Below are positions 1-7,684 of a stretch of 12,342 nucleotides of DNA, piece by piece. Below the pieces are notes generated by a model, which saw nothing but the letters and a program-made list of their open reading frames with translations, had not been told where the DNA came from and searched no databases. The first letter of the stretch is position 1. Every line of letters starts with the position of its first letter. The stretch is from Izemoplasma sp964435595. Lineage in GTDB: Bacteria; Bacillota_I; Bacilli_A; Izemoplasmatales; Izemoplasmataceae. The translations under genes were made by a program, and so were the position numbers. Location: the NCBI GenBank assembly GCA_964435595.1, contig CAYSZV010000039.1, forward strand, positions 1 to 12,342, in the 5' to 3' direction.

Positions 1-332
1 ACTTCCAAAGCATCTTGATGGATAAGAGTAATTTTATCCTCCACTCCAGCTTTTGCAAAATTTTCTCTTGCTAATTGCACCATTTCATCTTTACGCTCAA
101 TCGTCGTTACTTTAACACCAGTTTTCAATACCAAGGCAATACTACTATAGCCTATAGCAGTACCAATTTCCAAAACGTTTTTGATTCCACGCAATTGAAT
201 TACTTGTATTAAGAATTGTAATCCTTCATAAGTAATGATAGGAACATCATTTTCTTCAGCAAACACACGAAAAGAAACTAATAATGGATTAGTTTCTTTT
301 TTGTTTACTTGTACTAAGTAAGGATTACTCAA
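1..332 (-). CDS. trmR: tRNA 5-hydroxyuridine methyltransferase TrmR/YrrM-like (partial, C-terminus outside window)
   Basis: SAM-dependent class I (Rossmann) methyltransferase of the O-methyltransferase-3 family. The visible 110 codons include the SAM-binding motif I (VLEIGTAIGYSSIAL) at about residues 63-77, a motif II-like strand ending in TIER, and a motif III-like region (HQDALE) at the window edge. B. subtilis YrrM (TrmR) shares the 'VPI' segment and the GTAIGYS motif. It methylates 5-hydroxyuridine at the tRNA wobble position, and its gene lies in the same alaS-ruvX-yrzB neighbourhood, which supports the specific name. I chose the TTG at 332-330 as start. It begins two bases after the stop of the DUF1292 gene, has a GAGGA ribosome-binding stretch inside that gene's Glu codons, and gives an N-terminus of sensible length; the next in-frame ATG lies beyond motif I. 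Family is secure, exact substrate inferred from synteny. Confidence 0.82.
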   Translation of the reverse strand, partial: MSNPYLVQVNKKETNPLLVSFRVFAEENDVPIITYEGLQFLIQVIQLRGIKNVLEIGTAIGYSSIALVLKTGVKVTTIERKDEMVQLARENFAKAGVEDKITLIHQDALE

Positions 333-334
333 TG

Positions 335-595
335 CTATTCCTCTTCTTCTTCAACAAAAGCATTTAAAACTTCTTCAATCATGTCCCATTCAGGATCTGA
401 TTCAATTGGAGCTAAATCGCCACCATTTTTGTTGTCTGGGTTGTATGAAGATGCGAACACTTCATCATTTTCGTCTCCAGGTAATTTGTAAATTACATAG
501 TGTTTTTCAAATTCTTTGTTTTCGAATGTTAACACTATTTCGTATAACACTTCTTCCCCTAATTCATTTACTACAACCATTGTTTCGTTTTCCAT
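335..595 (-). CDS. yrzB: DUF1292 / YrzB-family (UPF0473) small acidic protein
   Basis: An 86-residue strongly acidic protein with the YrzB pattern: an N-terminal strand, a central beta-rich part (LTFENKEFEKHYVIYKL) and the segment WDMIEEVLNAF, ending in five glutamates. The family's function is unknown to me; it is recognised by sequence and by its place directly after ruvX in Bacillota. The ATG at 595 is preceded by a perfect AGGAGG with good spacing. That site overlaps the ruvX stop codon, so the two genes are probably translationally coupled. It sits in the alaS-ruvX-yrzB-trmR operon. In B. subtilis the next gene is mltG (yrrL), but here trmR follows two bases after the stop. Confidence 0.88.
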   Translation of the reverse strand: MENETMVVVNELGEEVLYEIVLTFENKEFEKHYVIYKLPGDENDEVFASSYNPDNKNGGDLAPIESDPEWDMIEEVLNAFVEEEEE

Positions 596-606
596 AATAT
601 ATCCTC

Positions 607-1020
607 CTATAAGCTATCTAAATAGCCTTGTAAAATTATTGTTGCGGCCATTTTATCAATATCTTTCTTTCTCTTTTTACTTTTTAAGTTTTGGCTAATC
701 ATCATATTGCTAGCCATTTTACTAGTTAAACGTTCATCCCACAATATCACTTTAACATTACTCTTTGCTTCAAGTTTTGCTTTAAAGTCTTCTGAGATTT
801 TTGCTTGTTCTCCAGTAGAACCATCCATATTTTTGGGATGTCCTAATACAATAACATCTATATTGTACTTCATAATCAATTCTAACGTGCATTGTAATGC
901 ACTGTCAAAATCTTTTTCAGTAAACCGAAATGTTTCTAACCCTCTTGCGAGGAAATTCAATTCATCACTTATCGCAATTCCAAGTGTTCTATTTCCTAAA
1001 TCTAAACCTAGTTTTTTCAA
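607..1020 (-). CDS. ruvX: Putative pre-16S rRNA nuclease / Holliday junction resolvase RuvX (YqgF)
   Basis: A 137-residue RNase H-fold protein of normal length for the YqgF/RuvX family. Visible motifs are GLDLG at 5-9 (catalytic Asp7), GHPKNMDGS at 60-68, DERLTS at 95-100 and the C-terminal acidic motif around Asp122 in DIDKMAATIILQGYL. The catalytic acidic residues are all present. The family has been linked to 5'-end maturation of 16S rRNA and to Holliday-junction cleavage; the cellular role in this organism is inferred. The start is a TTG at 1020-1018 that overlaps the alaS stop as TTGA, so its translation probably depends on ribosomes finishing alaS. No strong independent Shine-Dalgarno is visible. 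B. subtilis has ireB (yrzL) between alaS and this gene; here the two overlap. Confidence 0.9.
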   Translation of the reverse strand: MKKLGLDLGNRTLGIAISDELNFLARGLETFRFTEKDFDSALQCTLELIMKYNIDVIVLGHPKNMDGSTGEQAKISEDFKAKLEAKSNVKVILWDERLTSKMASNMMISQNLKSKKRKKDIDKMAATIILQGYLDSL

Positions 1021-3631
1021 GCAATCAACTCTCTAACTTTCGCAAGTGCATCTTCCACTTTTGTAACGTCCTTCCCACCAGCTTGTGCCATGTCAGGACG
1101 TCCTCCTCCATTTCCACCAGCCACGATAGCAGCTGCTTTGCAAATGTTACCTGCGTGAAAATCTTTGTTATTACTTTTTGCGATAAATGTTACTTTTGAA
1201 TCCATTACATTTGCAACGAATACAAAGCCATTTGGTAAATGATCAGCCAATCTATCAACAAACGGTCTTAAACTATTTTTATCAACATTATCTAGTTTGA
1301 CCACAAGTTTATTATCAACTGCTTGTGCAACAATAGAATCAATATCTTCAAACGTTTTTTGTCTTAGTTTTTCTTGATAGTCTTTATCTAAATTGCGGAC
1401 AATATCTCCTAAAAAAGCAAATTCTTTTCGCTTATTAATGATATCTTGATAGCTACCTTCAATAAACTCGTTTCGTTGAAAATCAAAGTTCACTTCAATT
1501 CCTTTTTCTTTTGCATCTTCCAAAATTTTATCAACCTTAACCATCAACTTATCCATTTCCTTATGGAACCCTGTAAATTGTGATCTAATGTTTTCTATGC
1601 TATCATGTGCATGACCTACAATACGATAAATACCTGATCCTTTCGATTCAATTGAAGCAATTGCGAATTTTTCAATGACTCCGGTGTTCGGAACATGTGT
1701 TCCACCACATAGATCAACTGTATAGTCCATATTTACAACACGAACTTTATCTCCGTATTTTTCTCCAAATTCAGCAATAGCACCCATATCTTTTGCTTCA
1801 TCAATTGTTTTTTCTAACACTTCAACTTTAATATTTTCTTTGATTTTATCATTTACAATTTTTTCTATTTGTAATAACGTTTCATCATCAAGATTATCGT
1901 AATTATTGAAATCAAATCGCATTGCTTCACTACTTACATTTGATCCTTGTTGCGAAACATGAGTTCCAACAACTTCTCTCAATGCAGCAAATAATAGATG
2001 CGTTGCACTATGGTTATACATCGTTGCATTTCTAGTTGCTTGATCCACTTTCGCAAATACATTATCTCCATCTTTGAGTCTATGTTCAGGAATCACATGA
2101 AGAAATTGACCATTAGGTAATTTTTGAACATCTTCCACTTCATATATTGTGTCTTTAAATGAAATCGTACCGCGATCAGAAACTTGTCCTCCACTTTCTG
2201 CATAGAAAGGTGTATTTTCCAAAACAACCCCATCAATAAACGACTTCAAGACTTTGGTTTCTTCTTCCAATTTATTATATCCAGTGAAATGATCTTCTTC
2301 TTTAAAATTAATGTATTCTTCGTTTTGTCCACCCATTGATGCAATTGATTTTCTAGCACTTCTAGCACGTTCTTTTTGTGCATCCATCTCTTGTTTGAAT
2401 CCAGATTCATCCACATCAATATTGTATGCTTCACAAAGTTCGATTGTTAATTCTAATGGGAATCCATATGTATCGTATAAAGTAAACGCATCTTTTCCAG
2501 ATAATTTACCTGATGTATTCGATAACATTTCCTCTAGTATTTTTTCACCTTTGTCCAATGTTTCAAAGAATTTTTCTTCTTCAATACGAATTACTTTCTT
2601 AACAAGTTCTTTATGTTCATCTAAATAGGTGTAAAATTCTCCCATTGCTTTAATTACTGAATCTACTAATTTGTATAAGAATGGTTCGTTAATCCCGAGT
2701 GTTTTTCCGTGTTTAATTGCTCTTCTAAGTAATCTTCTTAATACGTACCCTCTACCTTCATTTGATAATACAGCACCGTCAGAAACACTAAATGTTACTG
2801 TTCGCAGATGATCAGCGATTACTTTGTAAGACATTTGTCCGTTATACTTTTCTGAAGATAATTTTTCTATATCTTTGATAATGGTTTGGAATGTGTCAAT
2901 TTCATAATTTGTTTCAACACCTTGAATGACACAAGCCATACGTTCTAGACCCATACCTGTATCAATATTTTTACTTGGTAATTCTGGATAATCTTTTCGT
3001 TCTAATCCAGCTTTACTATTGAATTGTGAAAATACAATGTTCCAAATTTCAATATAACGATCATTCTCTATATCATTCTTGATTACATCTGTATCTAGAT
3101 TTCCATAAGTCTCACCACGATCGAAGAAAATTTCTGTACAAGGTCCGCATGGCCCTTCTCCAATTTCCCAGAAATTGTAGTTTGTTTTTATTATATGCGA
3201 TGGATCTACACCTACATTTTTCCAAGCTTCTACTGTTTCTTCATCCGTTGGATAAACAGTGAAGTATAATAAATCTTTATCAAACCCATAATACGTATCA
3301 CTCGTTAACAATTCCCAAGCCCAAGGGATAATCTCATCTCTAAAGTAATCTCCAATAGAGAAATTCCCAAGCATTTCAAAAAAAGTTTGATGTCGTGCTG
3401 TTTTTCCTACATTATCAATATCATTTGTTCGCAAACATTTTTGAGCATTTACGATTCTTGGGTTTTTCGGTATTACACTCCCATCAAAATATTTTTTTAA
3501 TGGTGCAACACCAGCGTTAAAGTAGGGTCATTATTAGGGATTAACGATGCACTTTCCTCTACACTGTGACTCCTTTCAGCAAAAAAGTCTAGCCACATTT
3601 TTCTAATTTCATTAGTTTTTAAGTATCTCAT
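1017..3631 (-). CDS. alaS: Alanyl-tRNA synthetase, frame interrupted near the 5' end
   Basis: Class II alanyl-tRNA synthetase, which charges tRNA-Ala in the cytoplasm. The start is the ATG at 3631 (MRYLKTNEIRKMWLDFF) with AGGAGTGAG upstream. The first 36 residues, through NNDPTL, are in one frame. The rest, from NAGVAPLKKYFDG onward, is in another. The remainder looks intact: RTNDIDNVGKTARHQTFFEMLGNFSIGDYF of the catalytic core, the GMGLERMA motif, the editing-domain zinc motifs HSATH and CGGTH, and the Gly-rich DHHA1 C-terminus (GGNGGGRPDMAQAGG). Without repair, translation stops at 3497-3499 after 44 codons. Adding 10 nt at the break restores exactly 874 residues, a typical bacterial AlaRS length. 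The gene lies downstream of an alanine T-box and the GNAT gene and overlaps ruvX by 4 nt. Because AlaRS is essential, a sequencing or assembly error is the simplest explanation, but a genuine broken copy cannot be excluded. Confidence 0.9.
3516..3523 (-). other. Frameshift site in alaS (apparent 10-nt deletion)
   Basis: Read on the minus strand, the codons for Asp-Pro-Thr are followed by only TT before AAC GCT GGT (Asn-Ala-Gly). AlaRS proteins have about four residues here (for example Leu-Leu-Trp-Ile/Val or Leu-Leu-Phe-Thr) between DPT and N-(A/S)-G, so 12 nt are expected and 2 are present. The upstream frame ends at a TAA at 3497-3499. The downstream frame has an in-frame TGA just before the junction and no convincing start until a TTG at 3434 without a ribosome-binding site. 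Confidence 0.85.
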
Positions 3632-3641
3632 ATTCTCACTC

Positions 3642-4466
3642 CTATAGCTTCTTATATAGTGTATAACATTCAAATCCTTTTGGATAGTCTTTCCTTGTAT
3701 ACACAATTTTATATCCTAGTTTTTCATAAAATGGTCTTGCTTGAAATTCAGCAGTTCCCAAATCAATTGATTCAAGTTTGTGTTCTTCAGCATATGCTTC
3801 TGCAAATTTCATTAAATTTGTTCCAATATTCTTTCCTCTGTAGTCATTGTTCACTGCAAGTAAATCTATATACATAGAATCTTGATAGACTTGGAACTGA
3901 ACCGCTCCACAAAATATGTCATCATCCATAGCAACATACAAAATTTCCTCTTGCAACTGATTGAGATTGTTTAACTGTTTATATTCTCTTATTTGATACA
4001 TTAAGAAATCTTTATGTTGTTCTAGTTCTGTATCATAAACATCAACTTTATATGGATGAGAATGATGAAATTCAAGATCTTCTAAATCCAAATAAAATAC
4101 ATTTCCAGTTCGAACGGTACCAGGAACGGTACCTACAACATGAAACCCTGATTGTTTTAAATCATCAACTCTCATCTTCGTACTCGAATACATTTTATAG
4201 CCAATGGTTTTCCCTTTAAATAAGGAAACACTTTCAGAAATTAAAGCTCTAAGAACATCTACATTTTTGTAATAGATTGTTTCATATCCAACCCAGCTCC
4301 AACCCAATGAAGCAGTAATTGCTCCAACAAGTTGATTTTTATCATAGACGTAAATATATTTTGAAGCTTTCACCTTATCCATAAAATTTGAATTATTGTG
4401 GGCTCGCAAGTGAACCAATAATTCTTCTAAGTATTTTTTTTCTTTGTCAACAAAATAACGAATCAT
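3642..4466 (-). CDS. GNAT-family N-acetyltransferase (tandem GNAT-like domains) in the alanine T-box operon
   Basis: A 274-residue GNAT-superfamily protein. The C-terminal domain (about 150-274) is a clear acetyltransferase. It has the acetyl-CoA pyrophosphate-binding loop in YIDLLAVNNDYRGKNIGTNLM (about 199-219; R210-G-K-N-I-G) and the terminal ARPFYEKLGY motif (about 243-252). The N-terminal half (1-135) has a weaker GNAT-like pattern ending in SGFHVVGTVPGT and a final strand FYLDLEDL, but no good acetyl-CoA loop. It may therefore be a degenerate second domain. The substrate cannot be told from sequence. Start is the ATG at 4466, four bases after GGAGGTGA. A longer reading frame extends into the T-box leader and is not used. 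The stop lies only 10 nt before the alaS start, so this gene and alaS are controlled together by alanyl-tRNA charging. Confidence 0.85.
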   Translation of the reverse strand: MIRYFVDKEKKYLEELLVHLRAHNNSNFMDKVKASKYIYVYDKNQLVGAITASLGWSWVGYETIYYKNVDVLRALISESVSLFKGKTIGYKMYSSTKMRVDDLKQSGFHVVGTVPGTVRTGNVFYLDLEDLEFHHSHPYKVDVYDTELEQHKDFLMYQIREYKQLNNLNQLQEEILYVAMDDDIFCGAVQFQVYQDSMYIDLLAVNNDYRGKNIGTNLMKFAEAYAEEHKLESIDLGTAEFQARPFYEKLGYKIVYTRKDYPKGFECYTLYKKL

Positions 4467-4488
4467 ATACTCACCTCCAAATTGAAAT

Positions 4489-4519
4489 AAAAAAAGCTCC
4501 TCCTTGTAAAAGGACGAAC
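4489..4519 (-). terminator. T-box-controlled intrinsic terminator
   Basis: On the minus strand GTTCGTCCTT-TTAC-AAGGAGGAGC forms a stem of about nine pairs with one G-G mismatch, followed by seven T residues. It competes with the antiterminator formed by the adjacent T-box core. Confidence 0.88.
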
Positions 4520-4698
4520 AGATTCGCGGTACCACCTTAATTCTAGACATTGTCTAGCTCTCGAATCTTTTAACGCAAGACAGACGGATAGGTTTACTAT
4601 CTCTCCAAAGTAGCTTCGGTATGGAATTATGCTAGTTTTCAGCAGCCACTAGCTCTCTAAAATAATTTTCATACGTACTCATCTTTATCATCAATTTC
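4489..4698 (-). promoter_or_regulatory. T-box riboswitch leader, alanine-specific (GCU specifier)
   Basis: The minus-strand leader carries the hallmarks of a tRNA-sensing T-box. An AGAG-containing Stem I element lies at about 4631-4666. A specifier loop reading GAA-GCT-ACT has the codon GCU (Ala) at 4612-4614. The canonical T-box core AAGGTGGTACCGCG is at 4525-4538. A terminator hairpin with a seven-U run follows at 4489-4519. The variable base after TGG is U, which pairs with the A73 discriminator expected for tRNA-Ala. Uncharged tRNA-Ala should stabilise the antiterminator and allow transcription of the GNAT gene and alaS. The specifier codon and the downstream alaS agree, which makes the assignment strong. 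Confidence 0.96.
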
Positions 4699-4704
4699 AA
4701 ATGT

Positions 4705-4732
4705 ATTATACCACATTGAAACGATATTTCAA
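4705..4732 (-). promoter_or_regulatory. Promoter of the T-box/GNAT/alaS operon
   Basis: The minus strand has TTGAAA (4732-4727), a 16-nt spacer and TATAAT (4710-4705), preceded by TGG as an extended -10. It is a sigma-A type promoter placed just upstream of the T-box leader, with a predicted transcription start near 4698. Confidence 0.8.
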
Positions 4733-4882
4733 TAGATTTGAATGAAAGAAGTGAATGAGATAAAAAAATCGCTCAACAAACAAATTACTGCAGTTTTACA
4801 TTGAACAAAATTAATTTACTTAAGATGCGTAATTATAATTCCTTTGAAATTCAAATTTTCACTCTAAATTTTTTTGGACTTA

Positions 4883-4891
4883 TGGTATAAT
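4883..4891 (+). promoter_or_regulatory. Promoter -10 element of the GGDEF/HD-GYP gene
   Basis: An extended -10 (TGG TATAAT) ends 26 nt before the ATG at 4918. No good -35 box lies 16-18 nt upstream, so the promoter probably relies on the extended -10 or an activator. Confidence 0.6.
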
Positions 4892-4917
4892 GTATTAAGT
4901 TGCAAGAAGGTGATTTC

Positions 4918-7644
4918 ATGAAAACAAAAAGAATAATTACAGAACAAGATTCCATAGACTTTTTTACTTCCTCAATTTGCACAATGGATGATGCATTCGG
5001 AGTAATCAGATTTAATACTGAAAAGCATGAAGTGTCTTTTGATTTTAACAGTGTATTACTCCTTCGTTTTAATGGGATTTATGCAGAAACAAATTACAAC
5101 TATAACGATGCTAAATTTGATGAATCTTTCATCTCTCTTTTGCATCGTTGTTTTTTTGAACCAATACACTCAAATACAGAGTATGAATACAAAAGAGTTA
5201 GTGATGGTATAACTTATTCTTTCTCAATCAAATTAGAACTGCAAGGAAAGACTCCAAAAGCAACTATCATTTGTTATGAGAAACTATTGGAAACAGAAAA
5301 ACATATGGCTTTATTTAGCAATGTTGTTGGTGCAGGAATGAGTATGTTTTCTGGAGTAACATGGTGGATTGATTATGATAAATATAATGATCACTTCTAT
5401 CAAACAGATAACGGACCAAAATTATTAGGTATAAAAGTCAATCCTGATAAATTATATAACACAAGAGAATTCCAAAAAGTAAGAGATAATGCAAGAATTG
5501 TTTCTCCTTTTTATGACGAATCTATTGAAGAGGAAGCTGCTTCATATGACCAAGTTAGAAATAATAAGTCAGATTATTTTGGAGGAAGAACTCCAGCGGT
5601 AACTGCAAATGACGAAATCATATGGGTTGAATCATATGGAAAATGTTATTTACGATATCCAGATGGATCTCCAAGATTCACAGTTGCAATAGATATCTAT
5701 TTATCTGAAATCTTTGAAAATCTGAATCAACTTAATATTTTGAACAATTTGATTGATACAGGAATGATTAGTTCTGACGTAGGAGTTTGGTATCATCAAA
5801 GACATTTCAAAGAAGGTCGCTATTACTTCACGGAATCATATCAAGAGCTAATGGCAGATACAAAATTGTATAAGAATGTTAGCTTTACTGATTTATTAAA
5901 TGAACAAATATCCATTTGTGAGCAAAAAGGAAATGGCTATGACCAACTTTTACATAATTTTAGAAAAGTTCATAATTCTATATATACAACAAATACAGAT
6001 AAATATCATCTAACTATACCAAATTACAAAGGTGAGAATGAATTACAATGGATTGATGTACGCGGGACAGTTATCGAACGTGATGAAGAGGGTAACGTCA
6101 TGTTGTTTGTTGGTGTAAACGTTGATGTGACTGAATCCTATAATAGAAGACGTGAACTAGAACAATTAAGAATTCAAAATGAACGATTGCAACTGGCTGA
6201 ACGATTAGCAGTCAAAGCTCGTGGTTTATTAGTATGGTATTTAGAACCAAACGAAACATTTGATATGAATTATATTTTCGCAAACGAAATGTTTACTGAA
6301 AAACTTGGTGTTTCTCGTTCTAAAGAAGGCTCAGTATATTTCAATGATTTATTAAAGACTCTTGATATGTCCACAAAAGAATCAAAGGCTTTAAATCTCA
6401 AGTTGCTCAGGGAACTAAAAGACGTTGTTGATGAAAAAAAAGACACAATCAAAAAGGTTCTTGGTAAACACAAACATCTTACAACTGGTGAAACAATCTA
6501 TTTGGAACACTCTGTAGAGATTACAGAAGCTTCTTTCAATTCTGAAGTACGAATGATTGGCGGTATATTGCTTGATGTAACAGAGAGTATACTGAATCAA
6601 GAAAAAATAAAATATCTAGCTAATCACGATGTTTTAACTACCATTTATAATAGAAACTATTTTGAAGAATTCATTAAAAATTTATTGCCACATTCATATA
6701 CAGTTATTTTACTTGATGTCGATGGATTAAAATTAACCAATGATGCATTCGGTCATATTGAAGGCGATAAAAGCATTAAATTTGTCGCTAGTCAATTAAA
6801 ACATCAATTTAGCACTGATTTATTTGTAGGAAGAATTGGTGGAGATGAATTTGTTGTTATCACAAATAAAACGGAAGACGATTCTATAACAAAGGCTTTT
6901 GAGGAGTTTGAATTAGCTCTAGAACAATATAACTATAGACATCCTATTGAAATCAATGTAAGTAAAGGTGCTATCAGTGTTATTAACAACGAGATTGCAT
7001 TCGACAAAGCATTTGTTCAAGCTGAAAATATTATGTATAGGAGAAAGTTAAACAACCGCTCTTCACGTAAATCTAAAGTACTTGAATCTATATTAGAAAC
7101 ATTAAATGCAAAAACAGAAGAAACTATTGAACATAGTGAACGTTTGAGCCGTTTCGCAGTTAAAACAATGAAAGGTCTTGGCTTAACACGTGCAAGCGAG
7201 GTAGATGACGTTAAGCTACTCGCAATTGTACATGATATCGGAAAAATCACAATTCCTGATGAAGTATTATTCAAAAAGACAAGATTAAACAAAGAAGAAT
7301 ATGAAGTAATTAAGAAACACTGTGAAGCTGGATATAAAATCATTAAAAACATCACGGATAGTGATGATGTATGTAATGGTGTACTATTTCACCATGAACG
7401 TTGGGATGGAAAAGGGTATCCTCAAGGATTAAAAGGAAACGAAATTCCAATATTCGCAAGAATCATATGTGTAGCAGATTCTTATGATGCAATGACAAGC
7501 CAACGGGTATATCAAAAGAAAAAAAATAAACAAGAAGCAATCAAAGAATTGATTGATTGTGCTGGTAAGCAATTTGATCCTTCTGTTGTTAAGGCATTCT
7601 TAAAAAAAGTTCATAACATTGAATGGGAGTATACTCCACAATAA
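4918..7644 (+). CDS. PAS-GGDEF-HD-GYP cyclic-di-GMP turnover protein
   Basis: A 908-residue cytoplasmic signalling protein with no obvious signal peptide or membrane segment. Two PAS-like domains are fairly clear: about 285-405, ending GVNVDVTES, and about 430-555, ending GGILLDVTES. Each ends in the DVTES linker that passes signals downstream, and they are joined by a probable coiled coil at 405-430. Residues 1-285 look like one or two more divergent sensor domains. The GGDEF domain (about 565-705) has an intact GGDEF at 641-645 and LLDVDGLKLTNDAFGH for metal and GTP binding. The inhibitory RxxD I-site appears lost (Phe in place of Arg). The HD-GYP phosphodiesterase domain (about 715-895) has VHDIGK (His772-Asp773), HHE at 825-827 and GYP at 833-835, so both catalytic sites appear complete. 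The start is the ATG after AAGAAGGTGA; an in-frame TTG 18 nt upstream is less likely. It stands alone as a transcription unit. Confidence 0.93.
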   Translation: MKTKRIITEQDSIDFFTSSICTMDDAFGVIRFNTEKHEVSFDFNSVLLLRFNGIYAETNYNYNDAKFDESFISLLHRCFFEPIHSNTEYEYKRVSDGITYSFSIKLELQGKTPKATIICYEKLLETEKHMALFSNVVGAGMSMFSGVTWWIDYDKYNDHFYQTDNGPKLLGIKVNPDKLYNTREFQKVRDNARIVSPFYDESIEEEAASYDQVRNNKSDYFGGRTPAVTANDEIIWVESYGKCYLRYPDGSPRFTVAIDIYLSEIFENLNQLNILNNLIDTGMISSDVGVWYHQRHFKEGRYYFTESYQELMADTKLYKNVSFTDLLNEQISICEQKGNGYDQLLHNFRKVHNSIYTTNTDKYHLTIPNYKGENELQWIDVRGTVIERDEEGNVMLFVGVNVDVTESYNRRRELEQLRIQNERLQLAERLAVKARGLLVWYLEPNETFDMNYIFANEMFTEKLGVSRSKEGSVYFNDLLKTLDMSTKESKALNLKLLRELKDVVDEKKDTIKKVLGKHKHLTTGETIYLEHSVEITEASFNSEVRMIGGILLDVTESILNQEKIKYLANHDVLTTIYNRNYFEEFIKNLLPHSYTVILLDVDGLKLTNDAFGHIEGDKSIKFVASQLKHQFSTDLFVGRIGGDEFVVITNKTEDDSITKAFEEFELALEQYNYRHPIEINVSKGAISVINNEIAFDKAFVQAENIMYRRKLNNRSSRKSKVLESILETLNAKTEETIEHSERLSRFAVKTMKGLGLTRASEVDDVKLLAIVHDIGKITIPDEVLFKKTRLNKEEYEVIKKHCEAGYKIIKNITDSDDVCNGVLFHHERWDGKGYPQGLKGNEIPIFARIICVADSYDAMTSQRVYQKKKNKQEAIKELIDCAGKQFDPSVVKAFLKKVHNIEWEYTPQ

Positions 7645-7647
7645 AAT

Positions 7648-7684
7648 AAAAAGACTAAAGTGATTGATTCATTCTAGTCTTTTT
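7648..7684. terminator. Bidirectional intrinsic terminator between the GGDEF/HD-GYP gene and recD2
   Basis: AAAAAGACTA at 7648-7657 is complementary to TAGTCTTTTT at 7675-7684, with a smaller inner stem (GTGA/TCAT). The A-run on one side and T-run on the other let the hairpin end both convergent transcripts. Its right arm covers the recD2 stop codon. Confidence 0.85.

Noticed and set aside
3432..3434. TTG at 3434 as an independent start of a shortened AlaRS
   Set aside because: It lacks a ribosome-binding site and would remove about 80 conserved catalytic-domain residues. The upstream sequence still encodes AlaRS in this frame back to the junction.
4467..4550. N-terminal extension of the GNAT protein into the leader
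   Set aside because: The region contains the T-box terminator and core. A GGAGGTGA site places the true start at the ATG at 4466.
4843..4855. TTTGAAATTCAAA inverted repeat upstream of the GGDEF/HD-GYP promoter
   Set aside because: Short, AT-only apart from two bases and expected by chance in such AT-rich DNA; no supporting second copy.
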